DNA of 64,000 nucleotides from Mycetocola zhadangensis (GCF_003668565.1 NZ_RCWJ01000001.1:1054001-1118000), one strand, 5' to 3'. Shown: positions 9,576-19,516, numbered from the stretch's first letter. Program-made: numbers and translations. The notes: a model not told the origin generated them from the letters alone.

Positions 9576-10496
9576 ATGAACATTGCAGTAGAGGACCGCG
9601 TCGCGCTGAAAAGTGTGACACGTGTCGAAAAAGTCAAGGGTTACATCTCTCTCACCAAACCTCGGGTGATGGAGTTGCTCCTTGTCACAACGGTTCCTGT
9701 GATGATCCTTGCGGAGCGTGGCATCCCGAACCTGTGGCTCGTTCTCGCCACAGTGATCGGCGGGGCGATGAGTGCCGGGGCTGCCGGCGCCTTCAACTGC
9801 TACATCGACCGCGACATCGACAAGGTCATGAAACGGACGAAGAATCGTCCATTGGTGACAGGGGTTCTTTCGCCGCGAGAGGCCCTCGTCTTCTCTTGGT
9901 CGTTGACCATACTTTCAACCGTGTGGCTGTACTTCACCACGAACACGCTGACCGCGGCGCTCTCGGTCTGCGCGATCTTCTTCTACGTCGTTGTGTACAC
10001 CCTCTGGCTCAAACGCTGGACGAGCCAAAACATCATCTGGGGCGGAATCGCCGGTTGCTTCCCTGTCCTCATCGGTTGGGCTGCCGTCGCCAACTCGCTG
10101 AGCTGGGCACCGTTCATTCTCTTCGCCGTGGTCTTCCTGTGGACTCCACCCCACTACTGGCCGCTGTCGATGAAGTACCGCGACGACTACAAGTCTGCTG
10201 GCGTTCCGATGCTCGCCGTCATTCGTGGTCGTGCGCAGGTAGGCCTTCAGGTCATCCTCTATGCGTGGGCAACCGTCGCCTGTTCGCTGCTCCTCGTGCC
10301 CGTTGCTTCCATGGGGGTTCTCTACACGGGGGTTGCGGTCGTTTCGGGCGGCTGGTTTATCTTCGAGACCCACCGTCTCTATAACCTCGCGATCCGTCAC
10401 GAGCATGTGTCACCCATGCGCGTCTTCCACGGTTCGATCAGCTACCTCACGCTGCTGTTCCTCGCGGTCGGCATCGACCCGCTTCTGCCGTTCTGA
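9576..10496 (+). CDS. ctaB: Protoheme IX farnesyltransferase (heme O synthase)
   Basis: UbiA-family prenyltransferase that adds a farnesyl group to heme b, giving heme O for cytochrome oxidase. The family's Asp-rich motif is seen as [20 protein letters not shown], and a second conserved loop as [13 protein letters not shown]. The 306-residue protein has about nine hydrophobic segments. It is preceded by AGAGGAG. The next enzyme of the pathway, ctaA, lies about 1.6 kb away in the opposite direction, and a SURF1 oxidase assembly gene lies about 10 kb further on. Confidence 0.97.
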   Translation: MNIAVEDRVALKSVTRVEKVKGYISLTKPRVMELLLVTTVPVMILAERGIPNLWLVLATVIGGAMSAGAAGAFNCYIDRDIDKVMKRTKNRPLVTGVLSPREALVFSWSLTILSTVWLYFTTNTLTAALSVCAIFFYVVVYTLWLKRWTSQNIIWGGIAGCFPVLIGWAAVANSLSWAPFILFAVVFLWTPPHYWPLSMKYRDDYKSAGVPMLAVIRGRAQVGLQVILYAWATVACSLLLVPVASMGVLYTGVAVVSGGWFIFETHRLYNLAIRHEHVSPMRVFHGSISYLTLLFLAVGIDPLLPF

Positions 10497-10506
10497 TATC
10501 CGGCCA

Positions 10507-11088
10507 GTGCCAACGCGCCGCGACGTGAATCCGCTAGCGCTCCTGGCCGACCTCGAGCGCCGTCTCGACCTGTGGCAACCTGCGACGCCCGCCCAGGCGC
10601 GCTTGCGCGACGATTACCTCGAGTACCTCACTGCAACCGGCCCGGCCGCTCTCGATCGGAACGCCAGCAGATCGCACCTCACGGCCAGTTGCTTTGTCTT
10701 CACAGAGGACCTCTCTGCGGTCCTGCTCTGCTTCCACAAAAAGGGGCGGTTCTGGGTTCAGCTCGGGGGCCACATCGAGGCCGCGGACGGCACCGTTTCG
10801 GCTGCAGCATTCCGGGAGGCCACGGAGGAGGCTGGCATCGTCGTAACACCGCTCAGCCCTGAACCGATCGATGTCGACCGCCACAGCCTGCACGCCGGAT
10901 TTTCCAAGTGCGACGTGCACTGGGACGTCGGCTTCGTTGCGATCGCAGACCCGGCGCTGCCGACGATCACCAGTGACGAAAGCGACGATGTTCGGTGGTG
11001 GCCGGTCGGCGCGCTTCCGACGGAGGTGCCTGATGGCTTTCCCGGCCGGGTCGCAAGAGTCGTGGCAGCCGCATCCGCTGTGAGCTAG
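10507..11088 (+). CDS. Nudix hydrolase
   Basis: About 193 residues with a Nudix box read as GGHIEAADGTVSAAAF followed by REATEEAGIV. The metal-binding REATEEAG core is intact. The first half carries Asp instead of the usual Glu and is one residue longer, as in a known actinobacterial subfamily. The substrate cannot be inferred. The frame is open into ctaB, but the GTG at 10507, ten bases after the ctaB stop, is the sensible start; a GTG at 10525 is an alternative. Probably co-transcribed with ctaB. Confidence 0.8.
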   Translation: MPTRRDVNPLALLADLERRLDLWQPATPAQARLRDDYLEYLTATGPAALDRNASRSHLTASCFVFTEDLSAVLLCFHKKGRFWVQLGGHIEAADGTVSAAAFREATEEAGIVVTPLSPEPIDVDRHSLHAGFSKCDVHWDVGFVAIADPALPTITSDESDDVRWWPVGALPTEVPDGFPGRVARVVAAASAVS

Positions 11089-11127
11089 CCGGAGCCGACG
11101 CCGTAGTTCCCGCGAGGTCGCGGACGC

Positions 11128-12087
11128 CTAGTACGCCCGAATGGCCTCGGCCGGCGCCGTTCCTGAGCGAACGGATGCTGTCGCTTTCAGACTGAGGACG
11201 GTTATCGTCATCACCGCCGTGAGTACGCAGGCGAGAACCATGTGAATCCCGACCAGGATTTCGGGAAGTCCCATCCGGGCCTGAGCGAGTCCGACAGCGA
11301 TTTGGACGAGTTCGACGGCGACGAGAGCAACCACGATTCGTCGCTGCGAATCCAGGCGCAGGGCCCAGGCCGCGACGAGAAGCACAAGAGTCAGGCCGAA
11401 CGTCACGTACGCCGGCCATGCGTGGAGGTGCTGGAGGATTTCAGAGTCGAGCCCGTTGCGTGCGGCTCCGGAGTCTCCGGCGTGCGGGCCGGATCCCGTG
11501 GTGAGGATGCCGACGATCACCGTGACGGCCACAAAGAAGGAAGTGATGTGAGTGGTGATGGCGTACCAGCGGGGGACTGCCAGGGTCCGGTCGCCGTTGC
11601 CGTGATAAACGCGATAAACGAGGACGGAGCCGAGGGCGACGAGAACAACGCTCAACACGAAGTGCAGTCCGACGACATACGGATTGAGACCGCTGAGCAC
11701 GGTGATGCCGCCCACGACGGCCTGGAAGAGCACGCTGCACGCCGGAATCAACGTCAGGATGAAAAGGTCGCGGCGCTGGCGACGGTACTTCAGAACGAAG
11801 AGCAGCGCCGTCAGGGCGATGATTTGCAACACAAAGAACAGGGTTCGGTTGCCGAACTCAATGACGCCGTGGATCCCCATCTCTGGCGTGCTGATGAACG
11901 ACTCCGCCGTACAGCGAGGCCAGGTCGGGCAGCCGAGGCCCGAGCCTGTGAGCCGAACCGCGCCTCCGGTCCCCACCAGCGCGGTCTGCGCCACGAGGTT
12001 GAGCCATGCGACCACCCGCACCCGACGATCAACCTCCGTTGGAAGCCAGTTCCAGAATCGCTGTGCTGCCTTCGTGATCGCGTTCAC
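11128..12087 (-). CDS. ctaA: Heme A synthase, COX15/CtaA family
   Basis: Converts heme O to heme A for the aa3-type oxidase. The 319-residue form has eight hydrophobic segments and the four family histidines, in IHGVIEFGNR, GLHFVLS, LHAWPAY and IHMVLA, plus GGAVRLTGSGLGCPTWPRC near the N-terminus. The frame runs open to 12369, but the upstream extension is not hydrophobic or family-like. The GTG at 12087, with GAGGA upstream, gives the normal length. Confidence 0.94.
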   Translation of the reverse strand: MNAITKAAQRFWNWLPTEVDRRVRVVAWLNLVAQTALVGTGGAVRLTGSGLGCPTWPRCTAESFISTPEMGIHGVIEFGNRTLFFVLQIIALTALLFVLKYRRQRRDLFILTLIPACSVLFQAVVGGITVLSGLNPYVVGLHFVLSVVLVALGSVLVYRVYHGNGDRTLAVPRWYAITTHITSFFVAVTVIVGILTTGSGPHAGDSGAARNGLDSEILQHLHAWPAYVTFGLTLVLLVAAWALRLDSQRRIVVALVAVELVQIAVGLAQARMGLPEILVGIHMVLACVLTAVMTITVLSLKATASVRSGTAPAEAIRAY

Positions 12088-12449
12088 TCTCGTCAGTTCC
12101 TCTTGCTTGGTGCCGGCTCGCCCGCCTGGACAGTGGGTGCTGGGCGCCCCGCCGCTGCCGGCTGGAAAAGTTATGGGGGTAGTTGTGTTGTTGCTGTGAC
12201 TGCCAGCAGGTTTACTGCAATTTACCGCGCCTGCCTGTAGAATTATTGGGTTCAGGCAATGCGTCTCGGCAATCCGCCGATCCTGACGTTGGGCAGCGCA
12301 GCTTGGTCCTTGAACATTGTAGGTATGCATTTCAGCGGCCCGCACACTTTCGAGACTACGGGGATCCAAGAGATCACCGCAGGTTCGGCGTGCGCGGGAA
12401 TGCGTGATGCGAAGAAGCTGTTACGCAAGCTGTAAGGAAAGAGGTTGAC
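12088..12449. promoter_or_regulatory. Divergent promoter region ctaA / suf operon
   Basis: These 362 bases have no gene that I can support. A plausible suf promoter is -35 CTGCAA (12215-12220), 17 bases, -10 TAGAAT (12238-12243). The inverted repeat TGCCTG-N15-CAGGCA (12232-12237 and 12253-12258) flanks that -10, so it could be an operator. sufB itself has a strong GGAAAGAGG ribosome site. In other actinobacteria a SufR-type repressor gene sits at this place; none is present here. Confidence 0.4.
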
Positions 12450-13868
12450 ATGTCAGACGTTCTGATAGACCGCCCCGAGCTGGAAAGCCTTGGGCAATAC
12501 GAATTCGGTTGGTCTGATTCCGATGCTGCAGGTGCTTCAGCACGCCGTGGTATTTCTCCCGAAGTTGTTGCAGACATCTCCGCCCTCAAGGCCGAGCCCG
12601 AGTGGATGCTCGCTCGCCGCCAGAAAGCGCTCGCTCTCTTCGAGCGTAAGCCGATGCCCATGTGGGGCGCCGATCTCTCAGAGATCGACTTCGACAACAT
12701 CAAGTACTTCGTCCGGTCGACGGAAAAGCAGGCTCAGACCTGGGAAGACCTCCCCGACGACATCAAGAACACCTACGAGAAGCTCGGTATCCCCGAGGCT
12801 GAGCGGCAGCGGCTTGTCTCCGGCGTCGCTGCGCAGTACGAGTCCGAGGTTGTCTACCACCAGATCAACGAGGACCTCGAGCGCCAGGGTGTCATTTTCA
12901 TGGACACCGACACCGCGCTGAAGGAACACCCGGAATTCTTCGAGGAGTACTTCGGAACCGTAATCCCTTCCGGTGACAACAAGTTCGCCGCACTCAACAC
13001 GGCCGTCTGGTCGGGTGGCTCGTTCGTCTACGTGCCGCCTGGCGTGCACGTAGAGATTCCGCTGCAGGCCTATTTCCGTATCAACACGGAAAACATGGGC
13101 CAGTTTGAGCGAACGCTCATCATTGCGGACGAGGGCAGCTACGTCCACTACATCGAAGGTTGCACCGCTCCGATCTACAAGTCGGACTCCCTGCACTCGG
13201 CTGTCGTCGAAATCATCGTGAAGAAGAACGCTCGCGTTCGGTACACGACGATCCAGAACTGGTCGAACAACGTGTACAACCTCGTCACCAAGCGAGCCAC
13301 GGCCGCAGAGGGCGCGACGATGGAGTGGATCGATGGAAACATCGGTTCCAAGGTCACCATGAAGTACCCGTCCATCTACCTCATGGGTGAGCACGCCAAG
13401 GGCGAGACCCTGTCAGTCGCATTCGCGGGGCCGGGACAGCACCAGGATGCCGGCGCCAAGATGATCCACATGGCACCCCACACGCAGTCCTCCATCGTGT
13501 CGAAGTCGATTGCCCGTGGCGGCGGCCGTGCCGGATACCGCGGTGAAGTTCGAGTGGACGCCAACGCTCACCACTCCGCCAACACCGTTCGCTGTGACGC
13601 TCTTCTCGTCGACACGATCTCCCGAAGCGACACCTACCCAGCCATCGACATCCGTGTGGATGATGTCCAGCTCGGACACGAGGCGACGGTCTCCAAGGTC
13701 AGCGAAGAGCAGCTCTTCTACCTGATGAGCCGAGGCATGCCCGAAGACGAGGCCATGGCCATGATCGTGCGCGGCTTCATTGAGCCCATCGCCCGCGAAC
13801 TCCCCATGGAATACGCTCTCGAACTCAACAAGCTCATTGAAATGGGCATGGAAGGATCAGTCGGCTAA
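12450..13868 (+). CDS. sufB: Fe-S cluster assembly scaffold SufB
   Basis: Scaffold component of the SufBCD complex that builds iron-sulfur clusters. The product has 472 residues with the long SufB beta-helix core; conserved segments include [24 protein letters not shown] and the C-terminal [16 protein letters not shown]. It opens a five-gene operon. The next gene, sufD, begins on the base after the sufB stop, so the two are closely coupled. Family and length are unambiguous. Confidence 0.97.
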   Translation: MSDVLIDRPELESLGQYEFGWSDSDAAGASARRGISPEVVADISALKAEPEWMLARRQKALALFERKPMPMWGADLSEIDFDNIKYFVRSTEKQAQTWEDLPDDIKNTYEKLGIPEAERQRLVSGVAAQYESEVVYHQINEDLERQGVIFMDTDTALKEHPEFFEEYFGTVIPSGDNKFAALNTAVWSGGSFVYVPPGVHVEIPLQAYFRINTENMGQFERTLIIADEGSYVHYIEGCTAPIYKSDSLHSAVVEIIVKKNARVRYTTIQNWSNNVYNLVTKRATAAEGATMEWIDGNIGSKVTMKYPSIYLMGEHAKGETLSVAFAGPGQHQDAGAKMIHMAPHTQSSIVSKSIARGGGRAGYRGEVRVDANAHHSANTVRCDALLVDTISRSDTYPAIDIRVDDVQLGHEATVSKVSEEQLFYLMSRGMPEDEAMAMIVRGFIEPIARELPMEYALELNKLIEMGMEGSVG

Positions 13869-15086
13869 ATGACGATCTCTGCGCCAGAAACTACGACGAC
13901 CAAGCTCGAGAACACCGGAGCGCTCGGTTATAAGAAGCACACAGACGGCGGATGGGGACTCGTCCCGATCCAGACCCGGTCCGAACGCTTCGCTTCGACC
14001 GACGTCACCGACTTTCCCGCTGTCACCGGCAGGGAAGCCGCCTGGAAACTTACCCCTGTTGATCGTGTCTCCGACCTGATCGACGGCCAGCTTGACGGGA
14101 CAGAGTACAACTTCACCGTCACCGAAGCGCCCGGAGTGAGCGTCGAGTGGGTGAACCGCTCTGATGCCCGCATCGGAACGGCAGGAAAGCCCGAAGATCG
14201 GGCCGCTGCGAACGCGTGGAGCCAGGTCGAAAAGGCTCTCTCCATCACCATCAGTGGTGAGGAGTCCGGTACTGTCCGTATTGAGCGGGCGAACCTGGGT
14301 TCGGCACCTCGGGCAGCACACACAGTGATCGAAGCGAAGCCGCTCAGCCGTGGACTCATCATCCTGCACAACACCGGCAAAGCGCGCCTCACCGAGAACG
14401 TGGAGATCATTGTCGGCGACGCCGCGAACATCACCGTGGTGACTGTTCAGCAGTGGGACGACGATGCTGTTCACCTGGCTTCGCACTTCTCGAAGGTGGG
14501 ACGCGACGCGAAGATCAAGCACGTCGTCGTCACGCTCGGAGGAAGTGTCGTCCGGATCAACCCGTCGACGCACCTCGTCGGGACTGGCGCTGACGTTGAC
14601 GCGCTCGGGCTGTACTTCGCCGACGCAGGCCAGCACCTCGAGCAGCAGGTGTACGTCGACCACGACGCACCGCACACCCGCAGCCGGGTCAACTACAAGG
14701 GCGCGCTGCAGGGAACTGGCGCTCGCACCGTATGGATCGGCGACGTTCTCATTCGCCAGAGCGCGACGGGAACCGACAGCTACGAACAGAACCGCAACCT
14801 CGTCCTGACCGACGGCACCCGGGCTGACTCGATTCCGAACCTCGAAATCGAAACCGGTGACATCGCCGGCGCCGGACACGCAAGTGCTACCGGCCGCTTC
14901 GATGACGAGCAGCTGTTCTACCTACAGGCGCGTGGCATCCGCGAAGATGAAGCACGTCGCCTCGTCGTTCGTGGATTCCTCACCGACATCGTGCAGCAGA
15001 TCGGCGACCCGGAGCTTCAGGAGAAGCTTCAGGACGCGATCGAGCAGGAGCTCACCCGCACACGACTGTCGACGGACGGCAGCTGA
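13869..15086 (+). CDS. sufD: Fe-S cluster assembly protein SufD
   Basis: Partner of SufB in the SufBC2D scaffold. The 405 residues share the SufB/D C-terminal core (for example DHDAPHTRSRVNYKGAL and QLFYLQARGIREDEARRLVV). The variable N-terminal region is typical of SufD. It lies directly between sufB and the Rieske gene with no intergenic space, which indicates one mRNA. Confidence 0.96.
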   Translation: MTISAPETTTTKLENTGALGYKKHTDGGWGLVPIQTRSERFASTDVTDFPAVTGREAAWKLTPVDRVSDLIDGQLDGTEYNFTVTEAPGVSVEWVNRSDARIGTAGKPEDRAAANAWSQVEKALSITISGEESGTVRIERANLGSAPRAAHTVIEAKPLSRGLIILHNTGKARLTENVEIIVGDAANITVVTVQQWDDDAVHLASHFSKVGRDAKIKHVVVTLGGSVVRINPSTHLVGTGADVDALGLYFADAGQHLEQQVYVDHDAPHTRSRVNYKGALQGTGARTVWIGDVLIRQSATGTDSYEQNRNLVLTDGTRADSIPNLEIETGDIAGAGHASATGRFDDEQLFYLQARGIREDEARRLVVRGFLTDIVQQIGDPELQEKLQDAIEQELTRTRLSTDGS

Positions 15087-15088
15087 AC

Positions 15089-15415
15089 GTGGCACGAACC
15101 CAGGTATGCGCCGTGACCGATTTGAAGACAAACGAAGCGAAAAGGGTTGTCGTTGAAGGCACCCCCATCGCCCTCGTGCTTGATTCGGCCGGTGACATTC
15201 ACGCAATCGGTGACACCTGCACTCACGGCGACATTTCGCTCAGCGAGGGATTCGTCGAGGGGGAGACCCTGGAGTGCTGGGCGCACGGTTCACAGTTCTC
15301 GCTCCTTTCCGGCAAGCCCCTGACGCTGCCGGCATACGAGCCGGTCCCCGTCTACTCCGTCGAGCTGGCTGACGGCACCATTTTCATCGACACCTCCGTA
15401 ACGAAAGAGATTTAG
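15089..15415 (+). CDS. Rieske [2Fe-2S] ferredoxin-like protein of the suf operon
   Basis: A 108-residue soluble Rieske domain. The cluster ligands are visible as CTHGDISL and, about 20 residues later, CWAHGSQF (C-x-H ... C-x-x-H). It resembles the ferredoxin subunits of non-heme iron dioxygenases, but its place between sufD and sufC is a conserved actinobacterial arrangement. A role as electron donor or cluster carrier in assembly is an inference. The GTG start lies two bases after the sufD stop. Confidence 0.93.
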   Translation: MARTQVCAVTDLKTNEAKRVVVEGTPIALVLDSAGDIHAIGDTCTHGDISLSEGFVEGETLECWAHGSQFSLLSGKPLTLPAYEPVPVYSVELADGTIFIDTSVTKEI

Positions 15416-15417
15416 CA

Positions 15418-16182
15418 ATGGCTGTACTTGAAATCCGCGACCTGCACGTCAGCGTCGAGACCGACCAGGGCACCAAGCCGATCCTGCGCGGTGTCGACCT
15501 CACCATCAACAAGGGTGAGACCCACGCCATCATGGGACCAAACGGCTCGGGCAAGTCGACGCTGGCCTACACGATCGCCGGCCACCCGAAGTACACGGTT
15601 GACTCCGGGTCGATCACGCTCGATGGCCAGGACGTGCTCGCGATGAGCGTCGATGAGCGCGCACGCGCTGGCCTGTTCCTCGCCATGCAGTACCCGGTCG
15701 AAATCCCAGGTGTGACAGTGACGAACTTCCTCCGGACAGCCAAGACGGCCATCGACGGTGAGGCACCGCCCATCCGTCACTGGATCAAAGACGTCAAGAG
15801 CTCGATGAAGAACCTCCGTATGGACTCGACCTTCGCCGAGCGTAACGTCAACGAAGGCTTCTCCGGCGGCGAGAAGAAGCGTCACGAGATTCTTCAGCTC
15901 GAGCTGCTCAAACCGACCTTCGCTGTTCTCGACGAAACCGACTCCGGGCTCGACGTCGACGCACTCAAGATCGTGTCTGAGGGCGTGAACCGTGCCAAGG
16001 AGAACACCAACCTCGGCGTGCTTCTCATCACTCACTACACGCGCATTCTCCGTTACATCCGCCCGGACTTCGTTCACGTGTTCGTCAACGGACGCATCGC
16101 CGAGCAGGGTGGACCCGAGCTCGCCGACCGTCTCGAGAACGAAGGCTACGACCGCTTCCTCACCGACGAAGCTACGGTCTAA
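15418..16182 (+). CDS. sufC: Fe-S assembly ATPase SufC
   Basis: ABC-type ATPase of the SufBCD complex. Walker A is GPNGSGKST, the signature FSGGEKKRHEILQ, and Walker B with its downstream motif FAVLDETDSGLDVDAL, which is typical of SufC. Its 254 residues match the family. It starts two bases after the Rieske stop. Confidence 0.98.
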   Translation: MAVLEIRDLHVSVETDQGTKPILRGVDLTINKGETHAIMGPNGSGKSTLAYTIAGHPKYTVDSGSITLDGQDVLAMSVDERARAGLFLAMQYPVEIPGVTVTNFLRTAKTAIDGEAPPIRHWIKDVKSSMKNLRMDSTFAERNVNEGFSGGEKKRHEILQLELLKPTFAVLDETDSGLDVDALKIVSEGVNRAKENTNLGVLLITHYTRILRYIRPDFVHVFVNGRIAEQGGPELADRLENEGYDRFLTDEATV

Positions 16183-16191
16183 AGTAACGTC

Positions 16192-16521
16192 ATGGTAACA
16201 ACGCTCAGTCCGCAGAAGTTCGACGAGGTCGAAGAGGCGCTCAAGGACGTAATGGATCCCGAACTCGGGATCAATGTTGTCGACCTCGGGCTCATCTATG
16301 ACCTCGGCTGGGACGACGAGAACGATGCGCTCGTCATCCACATGACGCTCACCAGCGCCGGCTGTCCGCTCACCGATGTGCTCGAGGAGCAAACCGCGCA
16401 GGCGCTGGACGGCGTCGTCGAGGCGTTCCGGATCAACTGGGTCTGGATGCCGCCGTGGGGTCCGGAGAAGATCACGGACGACGGTCGCGACATGATGCGC
16501 GCGCTCGGCTTCAGTATCTAA
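16192..16521 (+). CDS. sufT: Metal-sulfur cluster assembly factor, SufT/MIP18 type
   Basis: A 109-residue DUF59/MIP18-family protein with the conserved DPELGINVVDLGLIYDL segment and the TSAGCPL cysteine motif. Members act late in Fe-S maturation. It closes the suf operon, nine bases after sufC. The cysteine desulfurase SufS and the sulfur carrier SufU, which often lie between sufC and sufT in actinobacteria, are not present here. Confidence 0.9.
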   Translation: MVTTLSPQKFDEVEEALKDVMDPELGINVVDLGLIYDLGWDDENDALVIHMTLTSAGCPLTDVLEEQTAQALDGVVEAFRINWVWMPPWGPEKITDDGRDMMRALGFSI

Positions 16522-16533
16522 CCAGCTCGTGTT

Positions 16534-16565
16534 CGAATGCCCTCTTCTTTTGAAGGGGGCGTTCG
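16534..16565 (+). terminator. Hairpin after the suf operon
   Basis: Two 14-base arms (16534-16547 and 16552-16565) pair around a TTTT loop with two G-U type pairs. It lies 12 bases after the sufT stop and is a probable terminator, although the following T-run is weak. Confidence 0.65.
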
Positions 16566-16601
16566 TTCGTTGTGGACAGCTGCAGTCTGTACTGTCGGAG
16601 C

Positions 16602-17768
16602 ATGAACCCTGTTTCGGCGGCTCCACTCGAGGTCCTTCGTGCGCGCACGAGCGAGAAATGGACAGAGCACCCGCCGGACGTGCTCCCCATGTTCGTCGCC
16701 GAGATGGACTATCCGCTGGCCGAGCCGATCCGCACGGCCCTCCACGCCGCTGTCGATCGCGGCGACACCGGCTACGTCTCGTCGTCAAATCCCGTGTTCG
16801 GGGCGTTCCGAGGATTCGCTTCCCGCCGTTGGGCGTGGGACCTGGAGGACGCGTCCTTCCTCTCGACGGCTGATGTCTCAATGGGCATCGTCGAGATACT
16901 CCGGGCTGTCACGAAACCCGGTGACCGCGTGGTGATCACTGAACCGGTCTACGCGCCGTTCTTCGACCTGGTGACTGAGGCCGGAGCATCCGTTCTCGCC
17001 ATCCCTCTCGCTGAGTCGACCCAGACCGGCACCACACAACGCCGTTTGGACTTCGACGCCCTCGAGTCGGCGTTCCGGGACGGGGCCCGCGCGTTCCTGC
17101 TCTGCAACCCGCACAACCCTCTCGGTTTGGTGCATACCCGCGAGGACCTGGAGGCGGTGGCGCGACTCGCCGCCGCATACTCGGTCACCGTGGTGAGCGA
17201 CGAGATCCACGCACCGCTGACACAGCCGGGCTCGACGTTCACCCCGTATCTGAGTGTCTCAGACGACGCACGTGCTACCGGATTCGCCGTGCACTCGGCC
17301 AGCAAGGCGTGGAACATTGCCGGGTTGAAGTGCGCGGTGATTGTCGGTCAGGGCGAGCAGTCGGCGGAAGTAATGGCAGCGTTGCCGATCGAGGTTTCCT
17401 GGCGCACCGGACAGTTCGGTGTTCTGGCAGGCGTCGCGGCGTACTCTGAGGGAGAGGCGTGGCTCGATGGTGTCCTCGCGTCGATTGCCGCCAATATCGA
17501 CCTGCTCGATCAGCTGCTCGCCGAACACCTTCCTGGGGTGACCTGGACGCGTCCGAATGCAGGCTACCTCGCGTGGCTCGATTTTCGGGCGCTGGGGTGG
17601 GGCGACGATCCGGCCGACGTCATTCTGCGCGAGGCTCGGGTGGCGTTGAGCGCTGGCGTCGATTTCGGCGAGCACGGTGCCGGGTATGCGCGGTTGAACC
17701 TGGCCTGTTCACCTGATTTATTGACGGATGCTGTCACCCGAATCGCGCAAATTTCTCGCCAGAACTGA
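16602..17768 (+). CDS. PLP-dependent MalY/PatB-family aminotransferase (probable cystathionine beta-lyase)
   Basis: A 388-residue fold-type I aminotransferase. The PLP lysine is in SASKAWNIAGLKCA, preceded by VSDEIHAPL and by the N-terminal PMFVAEMDYPL that marks the MalY/PatB subgroup. Characterised members cleave cystathionine or cysteine S-conjugates to a thiol, pyruvate and ammonia. An upstream ATG at 16572 is in frame, but TACTGT at 16590-16595 lies six bases before the ATG at 16602, pointing to a leaderless start. It is separated from suf by a hairpin, so it is probably an independent unit. Confidence 0.88.
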   Translation: MNPVSAAPLEVLRARTSEKWTEHPPDVLPMFVAEMDYPLAEPIRTALHAAVDRGDTGYVSSSNPVFGAFRGFASRRWAWDLEDASFLSTADVSMGIVEILRAVTKPGDRVVITEPVYAPFFDLVTEAGASVLAIPLAESTQTGTTQRRLDFDALESAFRDGARAFLLCNPHNPLGLVHTREDLEAVARLAAAYSVTVVSDEIHAPLTQPGSTFTPYLSVSDDARATGFAVHSASKAWNIAGLKCAVIVGQGEQSAEVMAALPIEVSWRTGQFGVLAGVAAYSEGEAWLDGVLASIAANIDLLDQLLAEHLPGVTWTRPNAGYLAWLDFRALGWGDDPADVILREARVALSAGVDFGEHGAGYARLNLACSPDLLTDAVTRIAQISRQN

Positions 17769-17910
17769 CGGTACGGGTGGTGCCGATTGACCGAATGATC
17801 GGCTTGCCGGGAACTTGTGGTGATCACGCGGAGGCCCAGCGACGTAGACTAGAGGGCTGACCCCCACTTTTTGCGCTCTTTGGCGCGCCTTGCTTGAAAC
17901 GGACTTTGCT

Positions 17911-19509
17911 TTGCTCACTGTGCACGATCTCGAAATTCGCGTCGGGGCACGAGTCCTCATGGAGGGCGTCAACTTTCGAGTAGCTGCCGGAGACAAGATC
18001 GGTCTGGTTGGCCGAAACGGCGCGGGAAAGACCACTCTGACCAAAGTTCTCGCTGGCGAGTTGCTGCCGTCGAACGGCAGCGTGGATCGCTCTGGCGAAC
18101 TGGGCTACCTGCCGCAGGATCCACGAAGCGGAGACCCGGACGAACTGGCCCGCACCCGAATCCTCAACGCTCGCGGTCTCGGATCCATTGTTCTCGAGAT
18201 GCAGGACGCCACTCTCGGAATGGCTTCAACCGATGCTGCCGTGAGCGCTGCCGCCATGAAGAAGTACGGCAACCTGGAAGAGCGATTCCAGATGCTCGGC
18301 GGATACTCGGCTGAGGCTGAAGCGGCATCGATTGCCAGCAACCTCAACCTGCCAGACCGCATCCTCGACCAACCGCTCCGCACACTCTCCGGCGGTCAGC
18401 GCCGACGGATCGAACTGGCACGAATCCTGTTCTCTGATGCGCGGACGATGATCCTCGACGAGCCGACAAACCACCTCGACGCCGACTCCGTGGTCTGGCT
18501 CCGTGAGTTCCTCAAGTCATACACCGGCGGCTTCATCGTCATCACCCACGATGTCGAGCTCGTCGGTGAGACCGTCAACAAGGTGTTCTACCTCGACGGC
18601 AACCGCCAGGTCATCGATGTCTACAACATGAACTGGAAGAACTACCAGCGCCAGCGGGCATCGGACGAGGAGCGTCGCAAGAAAGAACGTGTCAACGTCG
18701 AGAAGAAGGCTTCGACGCTGCAGCTTCAGGCTGCCCGCTTCGGGGCGAAGGCCTCGAAGGCTGCCGCGGCGCACCAGATGGTGGCGCGTGCGGAGAAGAT
18801 GCTGTCCGGGCTTGAAGAGGTTCGGTCGGTCGAGCGAGTGGCGAAGCTGCGCTTCCCCGACCCCGCTCCGTGCGGACGGACACCGCTCATGGCGTCGAAC
18901 CTGTCCAGGAGCTACGGATCGCTGGAAATTTTCACCGCGGTTGACCTGGCTATCGACCGTGGTTCAAAGGTCGTCGTCCTCGGCCTCAACGGTGCAGGTA
19001 AGACCACGCTGCTGCGTATCCTCGCCGGAGTCGACAAACCGGACACCGGTCAGGTCGAACCTGGCCACGGTCTCCGGATCGGGTACTTCGCCCAGGAACA
19101 CGAGACCCTTGACGTCAAGCGCAGCGTGCTTGAAAACATGGTGTCGAGTTCGCCGAACATCACGGAAACCGAAGCGCGCAAGGTTCTCGGTTCGTTCCTC
19201 TTCACCGGCGACGATTCGCACAAGCCGGCCGGAGTGCTCTCCGGTGGAGAGAAAACGAGACTTGCGCTGGCCATGATCGTCGTCTCTGGCGCCAACGTGT
19301 TGCTGCTCGATGAGCCAACGAACAACCTCGACCCAGCGAGCCGCGCCGAAATCCTCGATGCACTTGCCCACTTCACGGGCGCCGTCGTTCTGGTCAGCCA
19401 CGATGAAGGTGCCGTGCAGGCGCTCAACCCCGAACGGGTCCTGATCCTGCCCGACGGTGTCGAGGACCACTGGAACAAGGACTACCTCGAGCTCATCGAG
19501 CTCGCGTAG
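17911..19509 (+). CDS. ABC-F family ATPase
   Basis: Tandem ABC ATPase without membrane segments. The first domain has GRNGAGKTT, LSGGQRRRIEL and MILDEPTNHLD; the second has GLNGAGKTT, LSGGEKTRLAL and LLLDEPTNNLD. A charged linker of about 80 residues (rich in Lys and Ala) separates them. ABC-F proteins act on the ribosome as translation factors or antibiotic-protection factors; which applies cannot be told. A TTG at 17890 is also in frame, but the TTG at 17911 gives the usual LTVHDLEIRVG start. Confidence 0.92.
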   Translation: MLTVHDLEIRVGARVLMEGVNFRVAAGDKIGLVGRNGAGKTTLTKVLAGELLPSNGSVDRSGELGYLPQDPRSGDPDELARTRILNARGLGSIVLEMQDATLGMASTDAAVSAAAMKKYGNLEERFQMLGGYSAEAEAASIASNLNLPDRILDQPLRTLSGGQRRRIELARILFSDARTMILDEPTNHLDADSVVWLREFLKSYTGGFIVITHDVELVGETVNKVFYLDGNRQVIDVYNMNWKNYQRQRASDEERRKKERVNVEKKASTLQLQAARFGAKASKAAAAHQMVARAEKMLSGLEEVRSVERVAKLRFPDPAPCGRTPLMASNLSRSYGSLEIFTAVDLAIDRGSKVVVLGLNGAGKTTLLRILAGVDKPDTGQVEPGHGLRIGYFAQEHETLDVKRSVLENMVSSSPNITETEARKVLGSFLFTGDDSHKPAGVLSGGEKTRLALAMIVVSGANVLLLDEPTNNLDPASRAEILDALAHFTGAVVLVSHDEGAVQALNPERVLILPDGVEDHWNKDYLELIELA

Positions 19510-19516
19510 CGCGCCT

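Noticed and set aside
11242-12240. A 332-codon plus-strand frame opposite ctaA
   Set aside because: It mirrors the ctaA codons, is hydrophilic and lacks any motif.
15412-16881. A 489-codon open frame on the minus strand across sufC and sufT
   Set aside because: It is antisense to well-identified genes, has low-complexity Arg/Asp/Val-rich translation and no family motif; such frames are common in high-GC sequence.
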